Shown piece by piece: positions 10,501-25,000 of a stretch of DNA of 64,000 bases. This DNA comes from Istiophorus platypterus (taxonomy: Eukaryota > Chordata > Actinopteri > Istiophoriformes > Istiophoridae), in NCBI GenBank assembly GCA_016859345.1, contig CM029111.1, positions 11,924,214 through 11,988,213 on the forward strand, given 5' to 3'. Below the pieces are notes generated by a model. It worked only from the letters and a program-made list of their open reading frames with translations. It had not been told where the DNA came from and did not search any database. Made by a program: the position numbers and the translations under genes. The stretch's first letter is position 1. Each line of letters starts with the position of its first letter.

Positions 10501-13500
10501 TAGGACCCTCCACAGCTGGACCTCTCCTTTCAGGTCCTGGTCCTCTGAAATCTGGACCTTCAGGTCCTCTCCTGGCAGTCCCAGGACCTTCCATAGCAGG
10601 ACCTCTCCTTTCAGGCCCTGGTCCCCAGACATCTTGACCTCCTGGTCCCCTTCTGTCAGGTCCTGCACTAAACATATCTGGACCATTCTTTTCAGGCCAT
10701 TGTCCCATGAAATCTGTACCTGCTGGTCCTCTCATGTCAGGTCCTTGACCTTCCATAAGTGTGCCTTTTCTCTCCGGTGCTAGTCTTCTGGAATGTGGCA
10801 CCCCAGGTCCCCTCCTGTCTGTTCCAGGACCCTCTAAAGTTAAACCCCTCCTGTCGACCCCTGGTCCTCTCATACCAGGTCCTAGGTTGTCGATAGTTGG
10901 ACCTCTTCTTTCAGGTCCTAGTCCTCCTGATTCTGGACCTCCTGGTCCTCTCCTTTCATGCAGTGGGACCTCTATACCAGGCCCTCTCCTTTCAGGTCCT
11001 CTTGCAATGATATCCGGACCCCCTGGTCCTCTGTCAGGCCCCTGGCTCTCCATAATTGGACCTCTCCTATCAGGCTGATTGACCATCCATTCCTCCTGCA
11101 TAAATGGCATTCCTCTGACTGAACCTAATCCTCTCCTATCTGGCCCTCTCCAATCATCTCTCATGTCTGATCCTGGGCCACAATCTGGATCTCTTGTATG
11201 TGGACCCAGGTTTTTATTTTGACTCCTCATATCAGGATGAACAACACCCGATCCTGGACCTCTCCAATCTGGATTTGTGATGTTTAGCATGGGACCCCTG
11301 TCTTTTTGACCTATTTGATCATTTTTCCTCTCTAAGCCTGTACCTGGTATATGTCTTCCTTGCATGTCCACATCTCTCCTATTTGGACCTGTTTCTCCAA
11401 TGTCTCTGCTTGAACTCCTTGCATGTGACACACTTCTATCCCTCCTTGTTTCTGAGAGGACCATTCTATCTATTTCTGGACCAGGCCCCATATAACTTCT
11501 TCCTGTCATATCTTGCCTTCTTGATTCCTGCATAGGTTCTGATTCACTCATTTTGAGGCCATCTGTCTGTGGCTCCTTGAAATATTCTCCAGGCACACTA
11601 CTGTCTTGTCTAATACCTGAAATGTTGGACCCACAACTCTCATAATCAATGTTTGGCACTGGTCCTCTTATGAGTACATCTCGCCCCTTTTGTGGGCCCT
11701 GCCTTTCACCTATCCTTGATGGGGATAGTCTATCTGTTCTCAGAACTCTACCCTCTGTAGATGCAATCGAATCTAAACTGCTTTCTCTACCCACTGTGCA
11801 AAAGTCTGTATTTCTTTCATGTGGCTGAAAAACCCCTTTCTGGTGGCCCCTTTCTTCTAAAACTGGACTGCCATCATGTCTTGATTGTCTTTGAACTCTT
11901 CTTGAGTCCCTGAGAGATGGACCTGAACTCCTTATTTCTGGACTTGGATCTCTTATACCTCCACCCATCATAGCAGAGCTCATACCCCCAGTATGTGGAC
12001 TTTCACCTCTAGCTCTACCTCTTTCTATAATATCTGGAGCCCTGACATCTATCTGTGGTCTTTCATCAGGGTTTTCTGGTTGAGATCTATGCTCCTCTGT
12101 CTTTAGATACAATAAACCCTTCTGTAGACAACTAACATCTCGGCTTTTTCTCTCATCAACTACAGTTGGGCCCCTTGTATCTGGACTTGAATGATACAAA
12201 GGTGATAAAGGATCCCTTGACTCTAAGCTTCTTATTTCAGGCCCATATCTATCTGATGAAGGGCGCTTAATGATTGTATCTCTCCTTTCACACTGTAGGC
12301 CTGATTCTCCCATATGTGAATTCATTGCAACTGGTACAAGCTTTTGTCCTCTATTTTCTAGTTCACTGTGTCTCATATCAAGGCCTTGACCCTTTACTTC
12401 TGGGTTCATGCCTTGCAACCTAGAAGTTTCTGAATCTTGCATTGGATTCCTCATCCCTGGAACTCTCATGACTGGCCCTGAGCCAGATCTATCAGTACTG
12501 AGATGCTGGATATCTGGTTCTCTCATATTTGGCTCTGAACTCTGCATCTCCATCCTGGGGTCTCTTATTTGTGGTCCAGAACCCCAGATGTTGGGACTCA
12601 TGCCCTGCATGCCTTGACCTCTCATATCTGGCCCTGGGAATCTAATTCCCATTTCTCTTAGCTCTATCTGTTGACCACTATGGTGAGGTTCATTAATATC
12701 TGGTCCTGGATTCCTTGGATTCTTTGTCACAGTGTCTATTTCAGTCCCTGAGCCTTGAATATGTAAGGCTCTGATTAGCTTTGAATGTCCTTCCCCCTGA
12801 CCCATCATTTCTGAATGCTTTAATACTTCCAACTGTTTGTCTAGCTCTGTCATACACTGATCTCTGACACTTGGGCCCTGGGGATGTAGGGGTCCTAAAT
12901 CCAAACTTCTAACATTTGATACTGGACATTCCGTGGTGGGCCACAACATATTAGACACTGTTGCTTGACCACCAATTGGCAGAGTACTATTTTCAACTTC
13001 AACAAATGGAACTGAGACACTGATATATTTGTCGGGATCACTGATTTCCTCAGTCTTAATAGAGTCACTCTTTTCAGTGCTGCTAGGCTTCAAGAACTGT
13101 GGTTCTGGGTCAGGGCTCTGAGGAGAATCTCGAATGGGTGGGTCAATTTCTCTTAGAGGAACTGTACTTTCAATTTTGTTTTTAAGCAGAGTTTCCAGTG
13201 GAGAGGTTTTATCCACCTGCGTAGAAGAACCACTGACTGAATTTTTTGGTTCTGAAATCTCAAGCTTCACATTGTGAAGACCTTCATGTGCATCAAGAGA
13301 AAAGTCTTTATCAGGGCTCTCAGCAAGATTACATTCTAACTGATGTTCATCAGGTTCATTCTTAATAGTAACAGATGATGCGGCACTCTCTACAAATTGT
13401 CCAACAACAGAGTCTGGAGCAGTACACAGAACTCTTGCATGTTTGGATTTCTCAAGGGACACAGAATCTTTTTTTCTAGGAGATGATGGGGATCTTTTAT

Positions 13501-15258
13501 GGCCACGGGAATGTCGACGTGTAGTATGGTCTTTACGATGGCGTCCCTGGCGTTCAGATTGGTTTCTAGCTCTATGCCTTGACCTGTCCCTTTCACTTCT
13601 TCTGTGTCTATCCTTCTCTCTACGTCTCCGGGAATGTGAAGGGGAACGCCGCTGTGACCTTCTTGAAGGACTTCTATGGGAGTCCCTTTCACGATGACTC
13701 CGTCTCTTTGGTGACAGCTTTCGCTTTCTGCTGTGGTATGAATTCGGAAGAGCACCCTTGCGGCTGGAACTATGCCCTGATGAATCATGCATCTTTATAT
13801 TGCCTACTTGAAACACATCCTCTTGAATTTCATTAAAAAGTGATTCATCCTCAGGGTCATAAGCTACATCAGAATCTTCAATCTCTCCAGCAGAGGAATA
13901 CTTATCATTATCCACAACATTTTCTTGTGTTTCATCTTGGTCTGTAACAGTATCTGTATCATTTTTTAATGCTGGAATGGCAGTGGTGTCTTCCGGCTGA
14001 ACAGACTGTGAATCCACATTTAATTTGTCTATAGTCTCTGTAGGGTTGCTGGTCTTGTCTGTCGATTCTGAAGGCCTTGACTCTGTTTGCATGCCACTTT
14101 GCAGAGATGACAGTTGACTAAGGGGCAAAGATTTTGAAGGTGGAGACATCAGGGAATCAGACACAGAAAAGTGAGCCATGAACATACCCACAGCCTCCCG
14201 CTGCTGACGCAGTGCCTCTTCCTGCTCCTTTAACTGCCGTTTTTGCTCTTCAATCTGCTTATTGAGCTCCTCAAGCATGCGCTGTTGTTCAGTCAGTGTT
14301 GCAGCTGATACAACCACAGTGCCAGTAGGAAGGCTTGACGTTACTGTAGGTTGGGTAGAAGTTTGCAATGGAGTGGCAGTGGCAGCTGGTATTACAGCCT
14401 GGGTGGAAAGTGGCATTGCAGATGATGTAGAATCCGATGTTTGAGTTGGAATAGGGGCCTTTGGTACATTATCACCCTTAATATCTTCGAATATAGTCTC
14501 ATCCTCTGGATCATAGGCTACATCATCTTCCACAGAGCGTGATAATGCAGAGCGATCTCTCTTAATTTTTTCTATGTTCTGGGGAGCAGCCATTCCGTAT
14601 CCCATGGCTGGATCATACTCCTCCTCTGGGTCATATGGTCGGTCAAAGTCATTTTCCTCCTCTTCTATGTCTTTGACTTTGGATTTCTGCCCATACTGCT
14701 GGACAATTGGATCCACCATTGATCCAGACACCTGAGAAAACACTGGGATCTTCTTAGCACTTATTGTGGTTGATGCAGAACTTCCATCAGGAGAGACTGT
14801 GGAGTCAGTTTGCTTATTGCCAAACAAAGACTTCAGGATAGTCTGTAGTGGTGTCTTATCACTGGATGCTGTTGCAGGATTCTGGTCAGAGATGCTACTG
14901 GAGGTGGACTGAGTGGTGGCAACAACAGTTGAGGTAGAACCAGGGGGAGTCGCTCTCATGGAAGTCAAAAGAGATGGTACAGTTACTGAGCCAGAAGACG
15001 AGGAATCTGATGGAGACTCAGGGCAAGATGGTGAACCAGGAGGGGAGGTACTTGAAGGAGTCTCTGGATCATAGGGTTGGAATATCTCCAATTTGTCAGA
15101 ACCATAGAGGACTGGTGGTTTTGGGATCCACATAGGGTCTTTAGACATATGAACTTTGGGTCTCTTCTCTTCAATTTCCTGAGGCAAGCTTCCTGGACGT
15201 TTTGCCTTCTGGATGATTGCCAGCCCCAGAAGAAGATTGGGCCGGTTTTTCTCAAGCC
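7526..15258 (-). CDS. dido1: dido1 terminal coding exon (7.7 kb), DIDO3-specific C-terminus
   Basis: One uninterrupted reading frame of 7,733 nt. It starts after the acceptor TTTAACAG at 15259 and completes the SPOC domain (LLLGLAIIQKAKRP matches the human LGLVICQKIKRP strand). Next come the RPYDPEEEYDP and VAYDPEDE motifs (about 14640-14510 and 13860), the MLEELNKQIEEQ coiled coil (about 14290-14170) and a Ser/Arg-rich basic block (13740-13460). A long repeat-rich tail runs to the TAG at 7526. Keeping 7.7 kb open, with many near-stop codons in the other frames, shows strong selection on this frame. In mammals the equivalent large last exon is present only in the DIDO3 splice form, so this exon should be isoform-specific here too. 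Confidence 0.95.
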
Positions 15259-18200
15259 CTGTTAAATAAAGCAGGAAAAATACATCATTAGTAAAGTTTC
15301 ATGTCATCATGTGTCGCTGTCCCAGTGTCAGTGCTGTTAACATTAGATGAGGGCTGTGACACACTATGTGTATCACTAAGACTAAATATCCTTGCCTCAT
15401 AATAACTCATAATAGTTCATGCTGATGCATAATGAGTAATTATTTCTTATTTCATAAACTATTTGGGATTGTCATGGTCACACATATATAATAGTTCCAA
15501 GAAAAAAAATGCAGCATCTGAACTCTGATTGGGATGTCAATAACCATGGCTGTGGTAAGAGCTTTGAACCTTTGAAGTATTCGGGGTCTGCCCTAGTGCC
15601 CAGGTAACCAACCCTGACAGCTGTTATGTGTATTCTCAACTAGAGAAATTTTTTATAAATATGCTCAAAAAATACAGTTTAGAAATAAAAAACTATGAAT
15701 CAAAAATCTTAATTTTAATATAGTTACTTGTTTGGAAGCATTAAGTTCAGGTCTAAGTATGTATTCAGGTTTTCCTTTATTCATGTAAATTTTTGATTTC
15801 TTAGAGGAAAAATACTAACATCTGATAAAAAGCTTATAAGTTTTTTTAAAATCGTTACTTATTATCTTTTCTATAATCCACATGTGCCCATCCTGGAAGA
15901 CAGTCCCTTATTGTAAGCAAAAGAGGCTGCAAGTTCTGTCACTACAGCTCATATTGAATGCGGTTGTTCTTTTCAAACAAATACAAATATGTCAGTCGGG
16001 ATCATTGCAAAACAAGAATGGCAATATTATATATCAAGTTCTCAAGGCCCTTTAGAGGTTTAGACTACTGTGCTCAAACCCATGTGGTCCATTCAATGAA
16101 TATGGGTATTCTGTGCAGACCAGGCCTATAAGATAGGAAAATGCTGATAACATATTAGCAAGTTTGTCAATTTTTTACATTTTATAGAAGGAAGTTGGTT
16201 ACTTCATCATAGGAGATGTGAGAGAAATGAGGGATAGCGTTTAACTGGTGGATTACATTTATCTATTTTTTCAGTAGATGGAACTGCAAGACTTGTCATC
16301 CCAAACAGCAGCAGGTCAAATATGATTCATTTGTTGATATATTGTAGCCTGGATATAAACTGTTACGGTTGATACTATTAATATAGGTGCTTGCCCAAGC
16401 CAAATAACGCAAATGTTGCATGACCATAAGTGATAGTTGAGGCAATATCTGACCTGGCCCTTCAAGTGGTTGTAGTATGGATGGGATGGATTCCTTTGCA
16501 CTGAGTGGGACAAGGTATACATCTTTGATGGAACGGCTGCCATTGGCGACAACACCAAAACGACCTCTGCTGCTGAAGTACGAAAACAGGGAGACATAGG
16601 CCACCTCTTCCTCCTCTGTTGCAGGGTGAAACCGGATCACACATAACTCCTAATAAGCAAAAAACAAACAAAATGAAACTTATAACATTGATATATTTTT
16701 AATAATAAGGCAGAGAATGAAATACTATATATTATATGCTTTTTACCTTTGTGACAGAGGTCTTCAGTTTTGCAACATAGTCCCAAACTGTTTCAGGCAT
16801 GATTCGTCCCCCAATTTGTATGGTATCAGGTAGATCCTACACACAAAGAAAGAAACAAAATACAATAAGTTCCAGTGACAATGAAATTTGTTTGATACTG
16901 CTCTGTCAATACAAGTGCAGTGCTATACCGCTTTAAGAATTTCAGCAGATCCTGAAACCAGATATCCCTTGGTGACAAACTTGGCTACAGTGAGCATGTT
17001 TAGGAAGCCTTTCCACAGTATCTCTTGCTTAGCCAGGAACTGAGCAGTCTCTCCATCAGTTGGTGATTCAGAGATCACAGTCCTGAAATAAAAGCCAAAG
17101 CAGCACAAAAATAATCATATCCGCACATTATGCTGATTTCATTAACTTTATATTTTCACAGTTCTTTACTTACCTTGAGGATGAGCCATAGACTCTGGGA
17201 TCTGCTGAGGGAGATGGCTTCATTAGGATAGATTTGGGTAAAGGTTTTGTTGGCGGCAACAAGGACACCGGTACAGAGCTAGTCTCTTTAAGAGGGGCAT
17301 ATGGGACTGACTGGTTATGGGCTGACTGGTTATGGGCTGTGTTACTGGGACCAGAGGTGCTACTAGACGAAGCAGAGAACCTGCTTGCTGCAGTGCGGGG
17401 ATCCCGTCTTGTGATGGTTACAGTAGAGACAGCTGGAATCACAACTGGTGTATATGCTCTCTTTGGTGTAGTAGCATTAGAAGTGTCTTGAGTTGGGGAT
17501 GCAGGGGATTCTGTGATGGGGGAAGCAGGAGATTCTAAAGTAGGGGAGGCTGGAGAATCCATTATGGGGGACGCAGGGGATTCTACTATAGTCAGTGCTG
17601 GAGAGTCAATGATTAGGCGGGAGGAGGGATCCAAGAGGGTAGTTGTTGGAGAATCCATGTCAGGTGAGTCAGGTGGTGCCCGCAGAGGGGAATCATTTCC
17701 TGCAGATTTTCTCCAAGTGGGTTCATGCTTATCTCTTGTTTCAGAAACCTTGGTCTTTTTCTTTGCAGGTTCCTCCTCTTCCCCAACTATTAACTGGCCT
17801 TTGGGAGGGAATAAAAGTCTTCTTAGAATAATAAAGTAACAACAGGTGGTCATAAGATAATATGTACTAGCTATTGAACAGCTATTGTCAAAAATCTTTT
17901 TAATTTACCTGTGCATATCTTGCATTTCAAGTCAAAGAGGTGAGTTTTGTGCTCTGATGTTGTGTCCTTAAGCACACAGGTGAGAATATCTGGTGTAGTG
18001 CTGCCCTGGCTTGGCTGGTTTGTTCTGGTTTTGAGAGCAGGAGCAGGGAGACTTCTCTTCTGTTCCTGGGAAGAAACCTATACCGACACAGACACACAAA
18101 CAATAATACCTAACCCAAAAAGACGTCCTTGACCTTTCATGAGAAATGTTTATATGGAGCAGGAGGGACAGTGTAGACAATATAAAAATATGCATTTCCA

Positions 18201-21200
18201 ATAATTTAATACTAATGAGGTAGACACACACCATGCTATCAGGTCTTTTGTTGGATCTTCTATCGGGTCTAGCAGGATTCAAACTGGGCAAATCAACCTT
18301 CACTGCTTCAGGCTTCTGCAGCAAAGTTGTTGCTTTAACAGCTGGATCCTTAACCTAGATATACACAAGAAGTGGAAAAACATAATCACTTCTGACACAA
18401 AGCCTGGCCTTTCCGGGGCATGATAACTAGTGCAAGTGTATATCTAATTACTTGTTGTTTTTTGTGTTTGACACCCACTACACTTTACCTCTGGTGTTTC
18501 TTCTGCACTTGATTCTGGTGCCTTGGTAGCCTGCATATCCTTCTGGCTCATCCTGACCAGTCTGAAGGGACTGATCTCTCCACGTACCACCCGATACAAC
18601 AAGCCCTAGAGAGAACCCAAAAGCGGACTATCAGTTTGCTTAAAATGTAAATAACTATGAGCTGCTCATAAAACCTCGCTATAAAATGTCTGCAATATTA
18701 ATTGAGCTATTCAAATGTAACACGTCACAAAAAAGATTTTTTTTTTTTTTAATAGAAACAAACCTTGTTTCTTGGGTCTTTAAGGTTGAACATTATAGTT
18801 CTGTACTTGTTCATGTATTTGCTGTCCGTGTTTCGAAATATGTTGAACATCTCCATCTCGATGTTTGCGACAAGCTTTGCAGCGTCACTCTCAGACATTT
18901 CCAAGTCCTCACAATCACACACCCTTAGCAAACAAAAACGTAGTTAGTCAACAAATTTGTTCTTCATCAGTAGTGTAAGTGATTGAGAAGGAATTTTTAA
19001 CACTTTGTTTTAAAAGTGCATCAGCCACAAATTATATGTTCCTGGAGTCTGTAATGTGGTGAAAATAATGTTTTTGTCTAAGCAATGAAGAATACCTATG
19101 AGGTTACTCAGAGAATTATTATATCCAAGTCATATTATTTCCAAATTGTGCCTACTTTATGAAAATGCTACTGAAATGTATATGAATAAAAAGTATATAA
19201 TTTAGTCAGTAAAAACACACTTTGATAATAAAAACCTGGTAGTGAAATGAATTGTGGTGAATTCTATCGTGAATCTCTCCCCCCTTAGATGCTATAGGTT
19301 GTAGGTTTGGTTCCTAGAGCATATAAACCTTTTTAAAGAAGGTATATATATTCTAGGAGAACCACTATGTCTTTTTAAAGAGCTCATTTTCAAGTAAATC
19401 AAGACGGTGTAATATTTATATATGACAAGACTTTGTATTAATCAAAGAATCCCTGACCGAGGCTTTCAGACAAGCCTGTAAAACAGTTCTCACCTTTTGA
19501 ACAGGATACCGGTGAGGGAGCGCTGTATGCTCTGTCTGACCTGGTTGTTGGGCTGAGAGGGTCTGGAGGAAGGAGCACTTGGCGCAGGAGGCACCAGCAA
19601 GTTTCGGGTTTCGTTCAGCAGTGTGGGGGCTGAGGAAGATTTCTGGCATGATGCTGAGGCTGACACCGATGGAGGCTGAGGTCCAGACTGCTTCTTTGGT
19701 ATGACATATGTGGTCTTGGTGACCATAAGGGCCCCAGTTTCATGATGCCTGACTGCTGGGGTGGTTGGAGATTGCGCAGCTGGACACGGACGAGATTTTA
19801 CCGGGGTGGGAGATGTTGAGGGATCAGATTCTGCGGATTGTTCTTTAGACAAACCAAGGTTTACTAGCACCTTTGCTTTTTCTTGAGAGTCTTTCTGTGA
19901 TGGGGCTCGCTCAGTGACATGCTGGGAAGAGGGAACAACATCAGTAGAGGAGTCCTCTGGAGATTGTGTTGAAGGAGTTACAGCCTCACTGTCGGCCTCT
20001 GCCTGTTCACTGTCCTTTTTAGCTGTTGGACAAAAGAACAGCAGTGCATTTCATGATTATGAAGAAATATAACTCTCTGTTAACTGAGACCTACACCAAC
20101 ATACTACAGGATATGCAAATCAATAGGATTATTAGCCAAAATATGTAGAGTTGCTTATTGATTATAATCTGCTATTCATAAACAAAAACAAAGCTGTTTT
20201 TCTCATTAAAAAAAGTAGGCCTACCACTAGATGACAACTAAACACAAGCTATTAATGATTATTGCTCATGTCGTTTGTCAAAAATGTTTGTAAACATTTG
20301 AGTAAAAAGGGCCTGTATTTGGAATTCCCTTAATTGAGAAATAAATGAAATGCAGACATCCAATCTATAGGTCAAACTCTGAAAACATGCATGTGAATAA
20401 ACCTGACCATAATAATATGGTCAGAAAATAACATGTATTTAAGGCATGGTGATTTTGTGACTGTAAAATTATTACTTGTTGCAAGAGGCATAAACTAGAT
20501 GAAAATCTGTAATTATTAGTTGGCAAAACCAACATACAGGCACACAGAGGTACTCATAAACAGTTTACATACATAATTGATAAAAGACTTACATAACAAT
20601 TATATTTTATTCTGTTATCACACTCCTCTTCTACCACAACCAGTGGAAACATAACTGTCCTTTTTCAAGTTAATTTTCATGTTTTTTTTCCCTGATTTAT
20701 ACAACTGGCATTAAATATACAATAATGCTGTGTACATAATGTACTACAAACATTACAACACAGCTTTAACAAATCTAATACTTGTGTGTCTTTCTATTCT
20801 TTATTGAGTTATCAGTCAATATCTCTCCATAATATATATAATTTAGTAAATTTGACCAAGTGCCTTTATTTCATTTGTTGACACATTAAAGCTAATTTCA
20901 TAATAAACTTTCATACTAATACTGTGTCGTATAAATACTTTACCGAGGTGAGTCAGCTGGATTAAAGACATAAATGTACTTTGAGGACACAATGTTTCAT
21001 GTATGGGAAGACTGTGGATCATTCAATGTATGAATGTATGATACATACACATAACAAATATCGACATTAGTGTTAGTTCTTGTCTTTGATATCAGTTATA
21101 TTTTACAAAATGCCTGTATTGATTGAATCAAAGTCTTACAGTGCATTAACACACAGGATTAACAGTAGACAAATGTAACATGTTTTCTAGAACTCTTAAT

Positions 21201-22063
21201 CTGCTTCAATTCTTAAATTGGTTAAATTAAGCTTTGTGGAGTTGTGGAGTTTTTTTTAAATGAAAAAACAACTGAGCTCAAGCTAAAATACAGTTAAGCA
21301 TAGATTTAAGTCCCTCAAAGTATATTTATTGTTTGAGAAGATAAGCTTCTTTAAACATGCATATTGCAAAGAATATTTTTTGCAGATGCTTTTTCAGTTC
21401 ACGATTGCCTGATTTCAAATGGCCTAAAATTCTCTTAAGTCCCCCAAAAATCATCATGAGGAAGCTAAAAGTGGAATGACATACAGGTCTGTTCTTGTTA
21501 GCTCATCACACTGTGAGTAGCTTAAGGCCAGGCACATATGGAGTAATGCTAAAGAGCAGCACATCCACAGTGATGATATGCTCAGTGGGAGAGCTCACAG
21601 CAGTTGTTCATACACTCCTCTAGTGACCTTCCATCCATTTCCACTGTGTCCTTCACTTTTGAAACACACCTTTTGTTTAACATTTAGTACATTTCTCTGG
21701 GAGGTCATAACAACATTCACCTTCTGTGATATATCCTCCTGTTCTCGGTCTGCATTTTCTAAAATTTTGGAGGATGAGAGTGGCTGTATACTACTGGGCT
21801 ACTGCGGTAGTGCCAATATGATTAGTTTTGATAGTTGAAGTCCTGTGAATGCACCTCACATTTACAACTGACTGGAAGTTTATCCACATAGGCAGTTTCT
21901 CTGATTTGTATGCGGAAGATCATGCGCATGCGATAACATAAATGTCATCTGTTTCACTGGAGATAAGCACTGGTGGACGGAAGCAAATCAAAGCCAAGGA
22001 GAAGATGCATTTACATAAAAACTAAAAAGTCAAAATAGCTTTCTGGGGTTGAATCACTAAATT

Positions 22064-22094
<31 letters not shown>

Positions 22095-25000
22095 ACAACC
22101 AACCCTATTACCAATTGATAATTAATGTTTCCTGCTGATTTCTTTAAAACCTGACAATGGCAAGCAAAACTTTGGTAACCCTTTGTGATGACCTCATTCT
22201 CTGTATTAAAATAGTAATAAAATATGAGCTTATCTACTTCGAAGTCACAAGTATATGCAAACACAATGTGCTGACTAATTACAAAAAATATAACGTTTTG
22301 TCTTTATTAAACACACCCATTAAACAGTCAAATTGCTAGTGGAAAAAATGATTGAATTCTTCGACAGAGGATGTCTGGTTTGAACAGCTCTCGAGGTCAT
22401 TTCACAGCATCTCTATTAGGTTAAGGTCTGCGTTCTGACTGGGCCACTCTAAAAGGCAGATTTTCTTTGTTTGAAGTTATTCTGCGGTGGTTTTCATTCA
22501 ATGTTCAGGGTCATTGTCCTACTGCATCACCAAACTTCCACCGAGCTTCAGATGGTGGACAGCTCCCCTGACATTGTCCATTAAGATATCTCGATAAGCT
22601 TGGATATTCATGTTCCCCTCTATGATGGTAAACCGTCAAGGTTCAGAGGCAGCAAAGCAGCCCCAAATCACGATGCTTCGTCCACCATACTTCACTGTTG
22701 GGATGGTGTTTTCAAGTTGGTTTGCAGTGCACTTTTTACACCAAACATTGTGCTGTGTTCTTCCCAAAAGATTCAACCTTAGTCTCATTAGTCCACGTGA
22801 CATTTTCTCGGTAGCATTGTGGATTGTCAAGGTGCTCTTTGCCAAACTTCAGGCAAGTGGTGAGGTTTATTTGATGTTTTGTTCCAGGGAACACCGGGTT
22901 CCTCCGTGGTGTCCTGTCATCGATGGATACCATGTTCCATGATTTGTGTGTGACAGACTCAGGAACTCAATTAACCAGCTGAAACAATTCCTTTAAACCT
23001 CCAGCTGTGGGATGGGCTTCTTTTTTTACGTCACTGAATATTCTGCGTATGCTTTCTGAATCATCTTGGCTGGGTGCCCACTTCTAGGGAGAGTAGCCAC
23101 AAAACTAAAATGTCACCATTTATAGACAATTTTGTCTCACTGTGGACTGATCATTTTCTAAACTGTTTGAGATGACTCTGCAGCCCTCTCCTGCTTCATG
23201 CAAACAATTATTCTTGATGGTAGGTCTTCTGAGATATCTTTATTTGTTCAATAGCAAACTCAAAGTATTTGAGTGCTGTTTATAAGTCAAAGTACCTCTA
23301 ACACAAACCTCTAATCTTGTTTCACTGATTGAACTCCTGTCTCCAATTAGCCTTTATTAATGTAACTGGGGATTTAAAGCCTTTTTTCCAGCCTACACTG
23401 TAAATGTTTGAGTGATGTATATAATATGGACATGTATTATACAATGATTTCTGTATTATAAATAAAACAGACTGTGTTTGTTTGTGATTATATTTTAGAT
23501 GAAGATCTAGAATACTAAAAAAATATTTCAATGTATAATTATGGCAAGCTGTGTAAATTGTAAGGGTCAAGTTGGTTGTGTGGGCACACAAGTAGTTAGC
23601 CATTAACAGATGCAGACACCTTTGATCAGCTGTTTGTTATTCATTTCATTGACAGGTGTAGCAGGCAAAGGTATTGATATTCAAAGGGAGGCACAATTTC
23701 ACTACGGGTGAATGAGTTTCTCAATGAGTTTCTCCAACTAAGCCAGAGCAATGGTCATTATTTTCAGCATCCGTGTCATTACTTCATCCCGTGCATCGAA
23801 AACTGCCATCAGCAGATCCAGCAAGCAACACTGCGGAAGTTGTGTGGTATTGATCAGTAGCCTCATTTATCACATGTCCAAGTGTTTGAGGATTTATGGT
23901 CACTTTCTGACAGGCTGCTTTATAAAAGGCTAGTGTGGTGGAGACAGAGATGGGAGGGTGAGAAGTTGTGGGCAAAGTTTCTGTTTACATACTGCATAGG
24001 CAGAGTGATACAGTGGTGTAATATAAATTATATTTTATTCATTATTGTGAGGAAATTCATCGTCTGCATTTTATCCCTAAGAACTATTTACGAACATCTT
24101 ACAGCACCTGTGCAGCACCTGGACACCAACTCCAGTTTTGAGATCAGTGACTTGGTTAGGATTATGTGTTGTCATGTTACTTGTAACATGTATTTCTGGG
24201 AGTTGACATTGCACCCGCAAAAACCCATACAAGCACAGGGACACCATGCAGCTGTGGCAGATGGGACCCATGGCCAACCACCGAACCACAGGGCCACAAC
24301 TTGCTGTGTAGAGGTGAGATGTAATTCAATGTCGAGCCCTCTGGAGTGTGCAAAATTCAATGTGACATCTCTAATGTGGGGTGTAGATGCTCAGATTAGT
24401 TACATAAGAACTGGGTTACGACTGGGTTGAAACCCGGCTCTCTGCCTCCTGTGTACTTCAGTTTTCCTGACAGACTGGGGCAGTGTAGAGGCGAGCTGTA
24501 ACTACATTACATGGGAACTATTTCTGTATAGAACAATCTATTTTAAAAACAAACAAACAAACAAGGACATATACTTCAATAGATAGGAAGTACCCTACAT
24601 ATTTCAACAGCACTGAATAAGGTCAGTGAATTATCCAGGTTTACTCTGTCATCAAGAGGGACTTCCCTTTCTGCTTAAAGCCACCTACAAGCCAACAGAC
24701 CAACTATGAATGATTGAAAAAATTAGTGAATTAATAATGAATGGAGGGAAAGAAGAACGTAACAAACTTGCAAATGAGCCACTTCCTGCATCTATAAGAA
24801 ATTAAAAACCTTTATTTAAGCATTTCGTGTGTGTCAGTCAAAGTGAGGGAGAAGCAGGAGCATCTGTCTCAGTGAGTAAATGTGGTTTCAAGATATGATG
24901 AACTCAATCGTTCTGAATACACAAACTGTACCCATGAAACCATTGTGTATAATCTACTATCAAGAAAATCTCATCTCTATTTAGAGCAACCTAAATAAAC

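Noticed and set aside
8115..11078. Several plus-strand and off-frame open frames of 60-140 codons across the dido1 last exon
   Set aside because: They are shadows of the 81-bp repeat: a period divisible by three keeps alternative frames open together. The 2.5-kb in-frame minus-strand frame explains the sequence.
8120..11260. Regularly spaced repeats that might suggest a CRISPR-like or satellite array
   Set aside because: Units are contiguous, 81 bp, coding and in frame. There are no unique spacers and the host is a vertebrate.
23751..24430. Open frames of 60-182 codons on both strands
   Set aside because: Composition looks like decayed repeat, both strands are open in different frames, and no domain or splice support was found.
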